Shown here in pieces: positions 52,960 through 61,884 of a stretch of 64,000 nt of DNA. The stretch's first letter is position 1; each line of letters starts with the position of its first letter. Source of the DNA: Acinetobacter proteolyticus. Its GTDB lineage: Bacteria > Pseudomonadota > Gammaproteobacteria > Pseudomonadales > Moraxellaceae. The stretch spans positions 248,001 through 312,000 of the forward strand of contig NZ_KB849178.1 of assembly GCF_000367945.1 (NCBI RefSeq), given 5' to 3'. The translations under genes and the position numbers were made by a program. Under the pieces are notes generated by a model. It did no database searches and had not been told where the DNA came from. It saw nothing but the letters and a program-made list of their open reading frames with translations.

Positions 52960-54861
52960 ATGCGTTACCCTGCATGGAAATATTTACTGATCCTTGTGGT
53001 ACTTGTGATCAGTACGTTATATGCACTTCCAAGTCTGTATCCAGATGAACCTGCTGTCCAAATTTCGGGAGCAAAAGCAGGCACCAAAATTGATCAGACG
53101 ATCGTGCAAAAAGCTGAGCAGATTTTAAAAACTGCCAACATAAGCAGTCACGACAATAGCTTTACCAACAACGCGGCATTATTACGCTTAAACTCTTCTG
53201 AAGAACAGTTAAAAGCCAAAGAAGTGTTACGCCGTGATTTAGGTGAAGACTATGTAGTTGCACTCAACCTTGCACCAACCACCCCTGAGTGGTTGCAAAA
53301 GATTGGGGCAAAACCGATGAAACTCGGTTTGGACTTACGTGGCGGTGTACACTTCTTGCTCGAAGTCGACATGGATAAAGCAATTAGTCAGCGTATGGAA
53401 ACATCTGCAACTGATTTGCGTCGTCAATTCCGTGATAACAAAATCAAATTTAACAACCTTGCTTTGAATAACAACACCATTACCGTCCAGTTTGCCAGCA
53501 ATGCAGACCGTGATGCAGCGACTGATTTTTTACGTCGCAATGGTAATGAGTTTACTCAACAAGCGGTTGCAACCTCATCTGGTGCGACTTTAAGACTGAA
53601 TTATACCGATGCGCGTCGTCAGGAAATTCAATCTTATGCAGTGAATCAAAACTTAACCACGCTACGTAACCGTATTAACGAACTTGGTGTGGCTGAAGCA
53701 CTGGTACAAACCCAAGGTAGCAACCGTATTGTGGTTGAATTACCGGGTGTACAAGATACCGCAGAAGCAAAACGTGTCTTGGGTCGTACGGCGAACTTAG
53801 AGTTCCGTTTGGTCGCGGACAGTAATGATCAATATATCGATCCATATACGGGTAAATATAATGGTCAGCCGCTTCCTCCGGGGACTGAAGTCTTTGCTTA
53901 TCAGTCTTTAGACAGTGGTCGTCAATTGCTGTTACAGCGTAACCGTATTTTGACCGGTGAACGCGTTCAAAATGCAAGTTCTGGCTTTAGCCAAGATTCT
54001 GGTGGTGCAGAAGTAAACATCACACTGGATTCTTCAGGCGGTAAGCTGATGGCAGATGCCACTCGTGGTGCTGTCGGCAAACGTATGGCGGTCTTGTTTA
54101 TCGAAAATAAACAAAAAATCTCTTATGTTGCTGATCCAAATACAGGCGTTCAAACAGAAGTTCGCACCCCATATACTGAATCTGTGGTGATTAACGCTGC
54201 GACGATCCAAGCGGTATTGGGTTCACAATTCCGTATTACTGGTTTAGATTCACCACAAGAAGCGGCTGAGCTTGCCTTGATGCTTCGTGCAGGTGCTTTG
54301 GCTGCGCCGATGTACTTCGTTGAAGAACGTGTCGTGGGCCCAAGTCTTGGTCAAGAAAACATTGATAAGGGCGTATTATCGACCCAAATCGGTTTCTTAC
54401 TGGTTGCCATCTGGATGATCGTGTTCTTCCGTCTATTCGGTTTAATCGCGAACTTTGCCTTGGTCTTTAACCTTGCCATGATCTTAACGGTGATGTCTTG
54501 GATTGGGGCTTCCCTCACCCTGCCAGGTATTGCGGGTATCGTGATTACCATTGGTATGGCGGTCGATGCCAACGTCCTGATCTGTGAACGAATACGAGAG
54601 GAAATGCTCTGGGGCGCCTCGCCGAAACAGGCGATTGTGGCTGGTTATGATCGCGCCTATAACACCATTCTTGACTCGAACTTAACCACGTTCATTGTTG
54701 CGTTTATTTTATTCGCGATTGGTACAGGTCCGATCAAAGGCTTCGCAGTCACCTTGATGATCGGTATTATTTGTTCGATGTTTACTGCAATTACAGTAAC
54801 ACGTGCAATCGTACAGCTCATTTATGGCAAGCGCCGTAATTTGACCAAGTTGAGTATTTAA
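52960..54861 (+). CDS. secD: Protein translocase subunit SecD
   Basis: 633 residues. Membrane helix at 7-25, then the P1 periplasmic region with KLGLDLRGGVHFLLEVD near 121, ELPGVQDTAEAKRVLGRTANLEFRL (as ELPGVQDTAEAK, TANLEFRLV) near 265, and AAELALMLRAGALAAPM near 435; five further helices follow with GIVITIGMAVDANVLI near 525. It uses proton-motive force to complete protein export. AAGGAG-led secF follows after 10 bp. Confidence 0.97.
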   Translation: MRYPAWKYLLILVVLVISTLYALPSLYPDEPAVQISGAKAGTKIDQTIVQKAEQILKTANISSHDNSFTNNAALLRLNSSEEQLKAKEVLRRDLGEDYVVALNLAPTTPEWLQKIGAKPMKLGLDLRGGVHFLLEVDMDKAISQRMETSATDLRRQFRDNKIKFNNLALNNNTITVQFASNADRDAATDFLRRNGNEFTQQAVATSSGATLRLNYTDARRQEIQSYAVNQNLTTLRNRINELGVAEALVQTQGSNRIVVELPGVQDTAEAKRVLGRTANLEFRLVADSNDQYIDPYTGKYNGQPLPPGTEVFAYQSLDSGRQLLLQRNRILTGERVQNASSGFSQDSGGAEVNITLDSSGGKLMADATRGAVGKRMAVLFIENKQKISYVADPNTGVQTEVRTPYTESVVINAATIQAVLGSQFRITGLDSPQEAAELALMLRAGALAAPMYFVEERVVGPSLGQENIDKGVLSTQIGFLLVAIWMIVFFRLFGLIANFALVFNLAMILTVMSWIGASLTLPGIAGIVITIGMAVDANVLICERIREEMLWGASPKQAIVAGYDRAYNTILDSNLTTFIVAFILFAIGTGPIKGFAVTLMIGIICSMFTAITVTRAIVQLIYGKRRNLTKLSI

Positions 54862-54871
54862 GGAGATTCAC

Positions 54872-55840
54872 ATGACTGATCTGACTCAACAAGACTCAAA
54901 GCAATACGGTCGCCCAGATGATCTAAAAATCATCCCGTTTATGAAGATTGCCACACCTGCGGCCATCTTCTCGATCCTGATTACCATTGCCAGTATCTTC
55001 TTTATCGTAACGAAAGGTCTGAATCTCGGTTTAGACTTTACTGGCGGTATCTCAGCTGAATTGAACTATAAGCAAGGTGTTCAACCTGCTCAAGTGGTGC
55101 AGGCACTGGATCGTGCAGGCTTTAAAGATGCTGTGGTGCAAACTTTAGGCAGTAGTACTGACCTCATCGTACGTATGCCAGTACAAGAAGACCTGAATGT
55201 TGAAGATCTTAGCAATAGCATCACCAAAGCGGTTCAATTGCCGAATAACACTGTAGAAGTTCACAAAGTGGACTCTGTCGGTGGTGCAGTGGGTAATGAG
55301 CTCTATCTCCGTTCTGCGGGTGCGGTTGCGCTGGCATTGATCTTAATGCTGATCTACGTCACCGTGCGCTTTGAGTTTAAAATGGCTGTTGGTGCTGTAA
55401 TGTCATTATTCCATGACATTATCATCATTTTTGGTGCCTTTGCGCTGTTCCAATGGCCATTCGACTTAACCGTATTAGCGGCTGTACTTGCGGTGATTGG
55501 TTTCTCGCTCAACGATAACATCGTTGTTTCGGACCGTATCCGTGAAAACTTCCGTAAAATTCGTGGTGCAAGTCCTCGCGAAATCGTAGATATTGCCTTA
55601 ACAGAAACTTTACGTCGTACCATTCACACCTCGATGACCTTATTACTTGTGGTCCTTGCCATGATGTTCTTAGGCGGTGATGGCTTACACTGGTTCTCTA
55701 TGGCAATGTTTGTCGGTATCTTTGTCGGTACCTACTCATCGATCTATATCGGTACTGCATTCGCATTATGGCGTGGTCTAAATCGTCAGGACTTTATTGT
55801 TCAAGTTAAACCTGAATTTGAAGAAGAAGAGATTCCTTAA
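54872..55840 (+). CDS. secF: Protein translocase subunit SecF
   Basis: 322 residues. Six membrane helices, the first at about 27-48; GLNLGLDFTGGISAEL near 49; VDSVGGAVGNELYLRSAG near 130; and DLTVLAAVLAVIGFSLNDNI near 195 (within which the acidic residue is conserved). Forms the SecDF complex. Ends at a strong terminator. Confidence 0.97.
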   Translation: MTDLTQQDSKQYGRPDDLKIIPFMKIATPAAIFSILITIASIFFIVTKGLNLGLDFTGGISAELNYKQGVQPAQVVQALDRAGFKDAVVQTLGSSTDLIVRMPVQEDLNVEDLSNSITKAVQLPNNTVEVHKVDSVGGAVGNELYLRSAGAVALALILMLIYVTVRFEFKMAVGAVMSLFHDIIIIFGAFALFQWPFDLTVLAAVLAVIGFSLNDNIVVSDRIRENFRKIRGASPREIVDIALTETLRRTIHTSMTLLLVVLAMMFLGGDGLHWFSMAMFVGIFVGTYSSIYIGTAFALWRGLNRQDFIVQVKPEFEEEEIP

Positions 55841-55857
55841 ATCAGTTCTTCTTTAAA

Positions 55858-55888
55858 CTAAAAATGCCAGCGAAATGCTGGCATTTTT
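55858..55888 (+). terminator. Rho-independent terminator after secF
   Basis: AAAATGCCAGC GAAAT GCTGGCATTTT, followed by T. Confidence 0.88.
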
Positions 55889-55965
55889 GTATGCGCTGCA
55901 AGGAAAAGTCATCTCCAAACAGACGCTCGTCATCTATCTATATTTTCACATGCAGTTGCGCTGAA

Positions 55966-56679
55966 TTACCCTTTTATTAAGGGATAATCATAATCTCCCC
56001 ACTTACTGGTTTGAATGCCTAAACCATGCAAGCTTTCAATCAGTTTGACCGCAGCCCGAACCCCATCAATAATCGGAATTCCCAGCTCTAAACTGACCTG
56101 ATCGGCCATCTCAGCCATGCCGCCACAGCCCAATACAATTGCACCAATCCCATCATGCATTTTAGCTTGCTGACAGCTTGCCAATAATTTTTCATAGGCA
56201 ATTTGCTTATCATGTTCTAATGCCAATACCGGTAGATCAATGCATCGAATCTGTGCACATTTCCGTTCAAATCCATATTGATGCAATAAATGTTCAGCAA
56301 TAATTTTAGTTCGGGCTAAAGTGGTCACAATCGAAAATTTTGTCGCCACCAAACTGGCCATGTGAAATGCAGCTTCGGCAATGCCAATCACTGGCGCCTG
56401 AGCCAATTCTCTAGCCGCATGCAAGGCTGGATCACCAAAGCAGGCAATAATATGCCCATCAACCTGCTGTGCTTTCCCTTGTTGAATGAGCTCCAGCACT
56501 CCAATGGCAGACATTGCCTCATCATAATGCCCCTCAATCGATAACACGCCTTTTTCGGGAGACTGCGCCATAATTTCGGTATCCGCTGCGGCTACCTGAC
56601 GTGCAGCCTCAGCAATCGATGTGGTCATTTGGATACAGGTATTTGGATTAATGATTTGAATTCGAGTCGCGTTTCTCAT
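55966..56679 (-). CDS. Asp/Glu/hydantoin racemase family protein
   Basis: 237 residues. IQIINPNTCIQMTTSIAE at the N-terminus, the first catalytic Cys in DGHIIACFGDPALHAARE near 80, SIVTTLARTKIIAEHLL near 118, and the second Cys in GAIVLGCGGMAEMAD near 181, with PIIDGVRAAVKLIESL. The pair of Cys is that of cofactor-independent racemases. Divergent from an NCS1 permease, so a hydantoin or allantoin-like ring compound is the probable substrate. Confidence 0.85.
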   Translation of the reverse strand: MRNATRIQIINPNTCIQMTTSIAEAARQVAAADTEIMAQSPEKGVLSIEGHYDEAMSAIGVLELIQQGKAQQVDGHIIACFGDPALHAARELAQAPVIGIAEAAFHMASLVATKFSIVTTLARTKIIAEHLLHQYGFERKCAQIRCIDLPVLALEHDKQIAYEKLLASCQQAKMHDGIGAIVLGCGGMAEMADQVSLELGIPIIDGVRAAVKLIESLHGLGIQTSKWGDYDYPLIKG

Positions 56680-56728
56680 TTCTGCACATTTTTAATTCAA
56701 AAAATAAGCTTGATCATATTTCAATCCA

Positions 56729-56849
56729 ACTGGTCTGAACAGTTAAAATCTAAAATTAAATATTTAAACAAATATAATCAACAAATTAATAATAAATTTA
56801 AAATGATAAAAAGAAGTTGGCTTAATTTCTGCATCACTGGTCTGAACAG
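56729..56849. promoter_or_regulatory. Two identical operator-like repeats between racemase and permease genes
   Basis: ACTGGTCTGAACAG occurs at 56729-56742 and 56836-56849. The core TGGTCTGAACA is close to the TGGTnnnACCA type site of FCD-class GntR regulators, and the first copy has extra symmetry (AACTG...CAGTT). One copy lies nearer each gene start, so a single regulator could control both divergent promoters. The 94 bp between are very AT-rich. No GntR gene is in the window. Confidence 0.65.
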
Positions 56850-56871
56850 CTGTTTATCTTGAAGACCCGTC

Positions 56872-58338
56872 ATGAGCGATAACCCGAACTATAGCCCTAA
56901 ACTCTCCAATGAAGATCTCATCCCTGCGCAACAAAATTGGACTTGGTATAACATCTTTTCCTTTTGGATGTCCGATGTGCATAGTATGGGCGGCTATGTC
57001 GTTGCAGCAAGCTTATTTTCGCTCGGTCTTGCCAGTTGGCAAGTTTTACTAGCCTTACTCATTGGGATCGTGATTGTCCAAGTTGCGGCGAACTTGGTCG
57101 CAAAGCCCAGCCAAATTTCAGGGGTTCCCTATGCCGTCATCTCTCGCCAAGCCTTCGGGATTTATGGGGCCTATATCCCAGCCTTAATTCGTGGCTTAAT
57201 TGCGGTTTCATGGTATGGCATTCAAACCTGGCTAGCATCCAATGCCTTGATGATGATTCTTCTTAAGTTCTATCCTGCCTTACACCCGCTTACACTGACG
57301 GAGTTTGCAGGTCTAAGTACGATTGGCTGGATCTGTTTTGGTTTTATCTGGGCGATACAAGCATTGGTTTTCTGGAAAGGCATGGACACCATCAAGGTGT
57401 TTATCGATTGGGCCGGTCCAATGGTCTATGTGGTCATGTTAGCACTGGCCTTATGGCTGGTGTGGAAATCAGGTTGGCATAATATTTCCTTTAATCTCAG
57501 TGATAAACACCTCAGCGTCAATCAGCAGATCATGCAAACCATTGTCGCCATTGCATTAGTGGTGTCTTATTTCTCAGGCCCATTACTCAACTTTGGGGAT
57601 TTCTCCCGTTATGGCAAAAATATGCAACAGGTCAAAAAGGGGAACTTTTGGGGACTACCGTTTAACTTTATGTTCTTTGCCATCATTGTGGTGATGATTG
57701 TTTCAGGTACCTTTAGTGTTTTTGGAAAAATGGTGCATGATCCACTCGAAACGGTTGCCATGATCGATAACGGATTTGTGGTGGTGCTCGGTTTATTGAC
57801 GGTGTTAACCGCGACCATTGGCATTAATATTGTGGCGAATTTCGTATCGGCAGGTTTTGATTTTTCTAATCTCGCGCCTCGTTTTCTTAATTTTCGCAGA
57901 GCAGGCATGATTGCAGCGATCGGTTCCATCTTTATCACCCCATGGAATTTATTTAATTCCCCAGAACTGATTCACTATACCCTTGATACTTTAGCGGCTT
58001 TTATCGGTCCACTGTTTGGTATTTTACTTGCTGACTTTTATCTGATTAACAAACAGAAAGTGCGGGTCGATGACTTATTTAGCGATCAACCCACAGCAGC
58101 CTATTACTATCAAAAAGGCATCAATAAAAAAGCCGTGATGAGCTTAGTGGCAGCAGTCAGTATCGGCCTGCTGTTGGTTCTTATTCCGAGTTTTCAGTTC
58201 TTGGCGCCCTTCAACTGGTTTATTGGCGTTATGCTTGGCAGCAGTTTTTACTATCGCCTCTCTCGGGAAAGTGTCGTTATAAAAGCAAAGCGTATCCGTC
58301 ATCAGCAAAGCTTAAATCTTCCTCAAAACCATCAATGA
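56872..58338 (+). CDS. NCS1-family nucleobase/hydantoin/allantoin permease
   Basis: 488 residues with 12 membrane segments. NCS1 features: NEDLIPAQQNWTWYNIFSFWMSD at the start (as NEDLIPAQQNWTWYN, FSFWMSDVHSMGGY), VLLALLIGIVIVQVAANL, KPSQISGVPYAVISRQAFG near 82, ALIRGLIAVSWYGIQTWL near 108, and LNFGDFSRYGKNMQQVKKG near 243. The family imports allantoin, hydantoins, cytosine or purines with Na+ or H+. Divergent from the racemase, with shared operator repeats. Confidence 0.9.
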   Translation: MSDNPNYSPKLSNEDLIPAQQNWTWYNIFSFWMSDVHSMGGYVVAASLFSLGLASWQVLLALLIGIVIVQVAANLVAKPSQISGVPYAVISRQAFGIYGAYIPALIRGLIAVSWYGIQTWLASNALMMILLKFYPALHPLTLTEFAGLSTIGWICFGFIWAIQALVFWKGMDTIKVFIDWAGPMVYVVMLALALWLVWKSGWHNISFNLSDKHLSVNQQIMQTIVAIALVVSYFSGPLLNFGDFSRYGKNMQQVKKGNFWGLPFNFMFFAIIVVMIVSGTFSVFGKMVHDPLETVAMIDNGFVVVLGLLTVLTATIGINIVANFVSAGFDFSNLAPRFLNFRRAGMIAAIGSIFITPWNLFNSPELIHYTLDTLAAFIGPLFGILLADFYLINKQKVRVDDLFSDQPTAAYYYQKGINKKAVMSLVAAVSIGLLLVLIPSFQFLAPFNWFIGVMLGSSFYYRLSRESVVIKAKRIRHQQSLNLPQNHQ

Positions 58339-58351
58339 CTGCATTGATGGT
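58328..58351. terminator. Hairpin overlapping the permease stop codon
   Basis: ACCATCAATG (58328-58337) and CATTGATGGT (58342-58351) around ACTG, between convergent permease and phosphopantetheinyl transferase genes. No T-run on either side, so termination is inferred from position. Confidence 0.5.
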
Positions 58352-58360
58352 AGTTGTTCT

Positions 58361-59014
58361 CTAATGCTGAATGATCTGAATTTTTGGAAACTGAAAACCT
58401 CGGCAAGACTGCTCTGCCCGCCATGCAATGGTGACCACGATTTTCTGGTTCAGGATAAAGTTCTGGTAAGCAAAAGTGCCAATCAATGGATGCGAACACA
58501 TGCCACCATGATTGGATGGATGCACTTGGGTATTTAAACTATTCAGGTCCAAACGAATACCAAGACCTGATGCTTTTAATACCGCCTCTTTAGTGGTCCA
58601 AACCCGTAACCAATATTCAGGATCTTGATCTTGCAGCAGCCAAGTTTGGTATTCCTCGGCATGAAATGCATGTTGGGCCAAGGCATCAAAGCGCACTTTC
58701 CGATCGAGTTCTTCGACATCAATCCCAAGATCTTTGACCTGTGCACTCATCGCCAAGGCATAAAATTGCTGGCTATGGGTATGGTTAAAATGCAGTACAT
58801 GCGAACTTAAAAAGGGCTTACCATGTTTATGTTTAGAAAAGCTGAGTGCTGCAACTTCACTTTGCAGCCGCTCTGCCAACAGATGATTACGATAGTCCCT
58901 GATCTGCTGTTTTTTATAATGATTAAAGCTACTTAAATCAGCAAAATCGGTTTTAGGCTTTTCAAGCAGTTGCGCCAATGCCTGAACATGGATTTCAATT
59001 TCACGTAGCGTCAT
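58361..59014 (-). CDS. 4'-phosphopantetheinyl transferase (Sfp/AcpT family)
   Basis: 217 residues. The Mg-binding LGIDVEELDRKV near 117 and WTTKEAVLKASGLGI near 161 are the two family signatures; KHGKPFL near 65 and FNHTHSQQFYALA are also typical. It transfers the phosphopantetheine arm from CoA to acyl carrier proteins, here most likely those of the aryl-polyene cluster of which it is the last visible gene on the minus strand. Confidence 0.9.
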   Translation of the reverse strand: MTLREIEIHVQALAQLLEKPKTDFADLSSFNHYKKQQIRDYRNHLLAERLQSEVAALSFSKHKHGKPFLSSHVLHFNHTHSQQFYALAMSAQVKDLGIDVEELDRKVRFDALAQHAFHAEEYQTWLLQDQDPEYWLRVWTTKEAVLKASGLGIRLDLNSLNTQVHPSNHGGMCSHPLIGTFAYQNFILNQKIVVTIAWRAEQSCRGFQFPKIQIIQH

Positions 59015-59036
59015 TGGCTTAACCTGATCAAATCAC

Positions 59037-59471
59037 TTAGAACTTCACAATATCGCCTTTCAGCGCAACGCTGGCCACAGCCATGCCTTTATAGCATTGA
59101 TAAGTGGTCGAATTTTGTGATTCATTCTTTTTAAAATAACTCACGATATTGGTCACTGCATTGGCACCACGTGCTTTTGCTGCTTTGTCTAACTGGATTA
59201 ATGCCGAACGAAGCACCCAATCACATGACTTTTCAGCTGACTTCCCAAAACCATTGGTTTTCTGATTGGTGACGATATCTTGTTCTAATACTTTTCCACC
59301 TGATTTGGTACCTTTAAGATAAAACTTTACTGTTCCATCGAGGGTTCCATCAGCAACTGCACGGTCTACCGCCGCTTTAAAATCCAGATTATGCACGGTA
59401 TCCGCAGCTTGCACAGATGCAGCAAAACCAGTCGTTAATACAGTTGCTAAGAATAATTGTTTGATTGACAT
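59037..59471 (-). CDS. Small periplasmic protein of the aryl-polyene cluster
   Basis: 144 residues with a signal peptide cleaved after VQA. The C-terminal part ARGANAVTNIVSYFKKN resembles the YbjQ/DUF74-type fold, and there are two Cys (KSCDWVLR, YQCYKGMA). Proteins of this sort in aryl-polyene clusters are often mislabelled excinuclease subunits. The function is unknown; a periplasmic role in pigment export or binding is possible. Confidence 0.7.
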   Translation of the reverse strand: MSIKQLFLATVLTTGFAASVQAADTVHNLDFKAAVDRAVADGTLDGTVKFYLKGTKSGGKVLEQDIVTNQKTNGFGKSAEKSCDWVLRSALIQLDKAAKARGANAVTNIVSYFKKNESQNSTTYQCYKGMAVASVALKGDIVKF

Positions 59472-59489
59472 TATTATGCCCCTTGCTTG

Positions 59490-60713
59490 TTATGTTGTTC
59501 GTTTAAAAATCAGTGAGGTATTAATCCCTCCAAAAGCGAAGTTATTGCTCATCATGATATTGATCGCACTCGCCCTCACTTGCTGGGTAATATAATCTAA
59601 ATCACCACATTGTGGATCAATTTCATCCAGATTCAAGGTTGGAATCAATTGTCCACGCTGCATCATTTCAATGCCTAACCAAGCTTCGATTGCCCCACAC
59701 GCCCCCAAGGTATGCCCGAAATAACTCTTTAATGAGCTAATCGGTTTACGCCCTAAAATCCTTGCCGTAGCTTGGCTTTCAGCAATATCACCTTGATCGG
59801 TTGAAGTGCCATGCGCATTGACATAGTCAATCTGACTGGCATCCAGTTGGGCATCTTTCAATGCCATTTGCATGCATTGCCCCATCCGCTCACTATCGGG
59901 CTTAGTCACATGCTGCCCATCGGTATTGCTTGCATAGCCAATGATCTCGGCATAAATGGTAGCGCCACGCTGCTTGGCATGTTCATATTCTTCAAGAATC
60001 AAACAACCAGCGCCCTCGCCAATCACCAAGCCATCTCGTCGTGTATCAAACGGTCGTGGTGATTTTTCAGGATGATCATTCATCCCACTGGTCGCCAATA
60101 AAACATCAAAAACGGCAGCACCTGCGGCACTCAGCTCTTCCGCACCGCCTGCAAGCATAAGCGTTTGTTTACCGTATTTAATCGCTTCATAGGCCTGACC
60201 AATCGCCATTGAACCTGAGGTGCATGCACTCGAGGTTGGCAAGGTAAGCCCTTTCAGACCGAAATAAACGGTCATATTCACAGCACTGGTGTGTGACATC
60301 ATACGGATATAAGTGGTGGCATTGATCTTACTCATGTCTTGATCAATCAGCATATTGCCAAACTCGCGCACCGCATCCACACTGCCAGCAGATGAGCCAA
60401 AGGCCACGCCGGCTTCACCGCTATTTAATATCTCATGACCGATTAAGCCCGCATCTTGCAAGGCATTCTCAGCACTGATAACTGACATTAACGCGACACG
60501 CCCCATGCCTCGTGTCACTTTGCGATTAAAATGCTTGGCGACTTGAAAATCTGTCACTGGACCTGCAAGCTTGGTTCTTAAATCTGGATATTGCTCCCAC
60601 TCGGACATATAGCAAATGCCACTCTTACCCGCATGGAATTGTGCAAAGATGTCATCCGCACTTTCACCTAGCGAGGTAATCCCTGCCATGCCAGTAACTA
60701 CAACACGCTTCAT
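59490..60713 (-). CDS. Beta-ketoacyl-ACP synthase (FabF-like) of the aryl-polyene cluster
   Basis: Start at ATG 60713 (MKRVVVTGMAG), whose A overlaps the TGA of the ketoreductase gene as TGATG; 407 residues. Cys-His-His triad: SSACTSGSMAIGQAYEAI near 165, NAHGTSTDQGD near 300 and KSYFGHTLGACGAIEAW near 335; C-terminal NNFAFGGINTSLI. It condenses malonyl-ACP with the growing polyene chain. Corresponds to the ApeR-type ketosynthase by position; the exact Ape letter is not certain. Confidence 0.88.
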   Translation of the reverse strand: MKRVVVTGMAGITSLGESADDIFAQFHAGKSGICYMSEWEQYPDLRTKLAGPVTDFQVAKHFNRKVTRGMGRVALMSVISAENALQDAGLIGHEILNSGEAGVAFGSSAGSVDAVREFGNMLIDQDMSKINATTYIRMMSHTSAVNMTVYFGLKGLTLPTSSACTSGSMAIGQAYEAIKYGKQTLMLAGGAEELSAAGAAVFDVLLATSGMNDHPEKSPRPFDTRRDGLVIGEGAGCLILEEYEHAKQRGATIYAEIIGYASNTDGQHVTKPDSERMGQCMQMALKDAQLDASQIDYVNAHGTSTDQGDIAESQATARILGRKPISSLKSYFGHTLGACGAIEAWLGIEMMQRGQLIPTLNLDEIDPQCGDLDYITQQVRASAINIMMSNNFAFGGINTSLIFKRTT

Positions 60714-61438
60714 CAAATCAGCCCTCCATTAACCGAAATTACCTGACGGGTAATATAAGAGGCTTCATCTGAACAGAGAAATTTCACTACACCTGCCACT
60801 TCATCCACCTGCCCCATGCGCTGCATTGGGATCATTTTTAATGCATGTTCTTTGACTTCATCGGTGACCATTTCTGTTTCAATCAAACCAGGCGCCACAC
60901 AGTTCACCGTAATTTTTCGCTTGGCCAATTCCAAAGCCAATGCCTTGGTTGCCCCAATCAAGCCGGCTTTGGCTGCACTGTAATTCACCTGTCCACGATT
61001 GCCCATAATGCCCGAGACCGAAGAAAGCGTCACGATTCGCCCACCTTTGCGTAAATGGATCATCGGCATAATCAAGGGTTTAAGCACATTATAGAAACCG
61101 TCTAAAGAGGTCGAAATGACCTCATCCCAGTCCTGATCAGTCAATGCAGGGAAAGCACCGTCATGGGTGAGACCAGCATTCAGTACCACGCCATAGAAAG
61201 CGCCATGCTGTTCAACATCTTGCTCTAATAAACTTTTGACATGCTCACGTTCATTCACATCAAATAATAAATAATGGCTATTTTGCCCAAGCTTTTGAAT
61301 CTGCTCAACCACCTGAGCTGCCTCAACCTCACGTGAACGGGCGTGAATGGTCACGTCAAAACCCACCTGAGCCAATTGCAATGCGATTGCTTTACCAATG
61401 CCACGGCTTGAACCCGTGACCAATATTCTTCTATTCAT
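60713..61438 (-). CDS. 3-oxoacyl-ACP reductase (FabG-like) of the aryl-polyene cluster
   Basis: 241 residues. NADPH-binding ILVTGSSRGIGKAIALQ, NAGLTHDGAFPAL near 88, the catalytic Ser in TLSSVSGIMGNRGQ and YSAAKAGLIGATKALALE with Tyr and Lys near 153-157, and CVAPGLIETEM. Complete SDR active site. Reduces the beta-keto group in each polyene elongation round (ApeQ position). Stop overlaps the start of the ketosynthase gene by one base. Confidence 0.9.
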   Translation of the reverse strand: MNRRILVTGSSRGIGKAIALQLAQVGFDVTIHARSREVEAAQVVEQIQKLGQNSHYLLFDVNEREHVKSLLEQDVEQHGAFYGVVLNAGLTHDGAFPALTDQDWDEVISTSLDGFYNVLKPLIMPMIHLRKGGRIVTLSSVSGIMGNRGQVNYSAAKAGLIGATKALALELAKRKITVNCVAPGLIETEMVTDEVKEHALKMIPMQRMGQVDEVAGVVKFLCSDEASYITRQVISVNGGLI

Positions 61439-61452
61439 TGTTGTTCCTAAAA

Positions 61453-61884
61453 CTATAATGCCAATGTCGATTGATCAGTCGGTTCATAAACACTGAGTAA
61501 GGCACTGATCACCTGCTCAGCCCCTTCAATCTCGCAAGAAAACTGCCCCAAACCTTCATGCAAATATTGCTGCTCGACCCGAATCCTCAAGGTCTGTCCA
61601 AGCGCAAAATACGCAAAGGGTAAATGTAGCTTGCGTGTTCCCAACAAAAACCCCAGTTTCGGTGCTTGCTGTAATTGTTGTCCCATCCAACCTGAATAGG
61701 CACTAATGGTTTGCGCCATAATTTCAATACTTGTCCACGTCGGTAAACCCGCCGCTTCACAGAACATTAATTCAGGCCGAATGGTCAATTCAGCAATCGC
61801 ATAACCCTCATTGGCCTCAACCAAATGATCAATAAAGACCATAGGCTGTTGATGTGGAATATATTCAATCGCATCTAATTTCAT
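61453..61884 (-). CDS. 3-hydroxyacyl-ACP dehydratase, hotdog fold (ApeP-like)
   Basis: 143 residues. The FabZ/FabA-like active site shows in YIPHQQPMVFIDHLVEAN near 8-25 (His) and FCEAAGLPTWTSIEIMAQT near 43-60 (Glu). A third region is LGFLLGTRKLHLPFAYFA. It dehydrates 3-hydroxyacyl-ACP to the trans-enoyl form; without an enoyl reductase the double bonds stay, giving the polyene. Its ATG follows the upstream ketosynthase stop with no gap. Confidence 0.85.
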   Translation of the reverse strand: MKLDAIEYIPHQQPMVFIDHLVEANEGYAIAELTIRPELMFCEAAGLPTWTSIEIMAQTISAYSGWMGQQLQQAPKLGFLLGTRKLHLPFAYFALGQTLRIRVEQQYLHEGLGQFSCEIEGAEQVISALLSVYEPTDQSTLAL

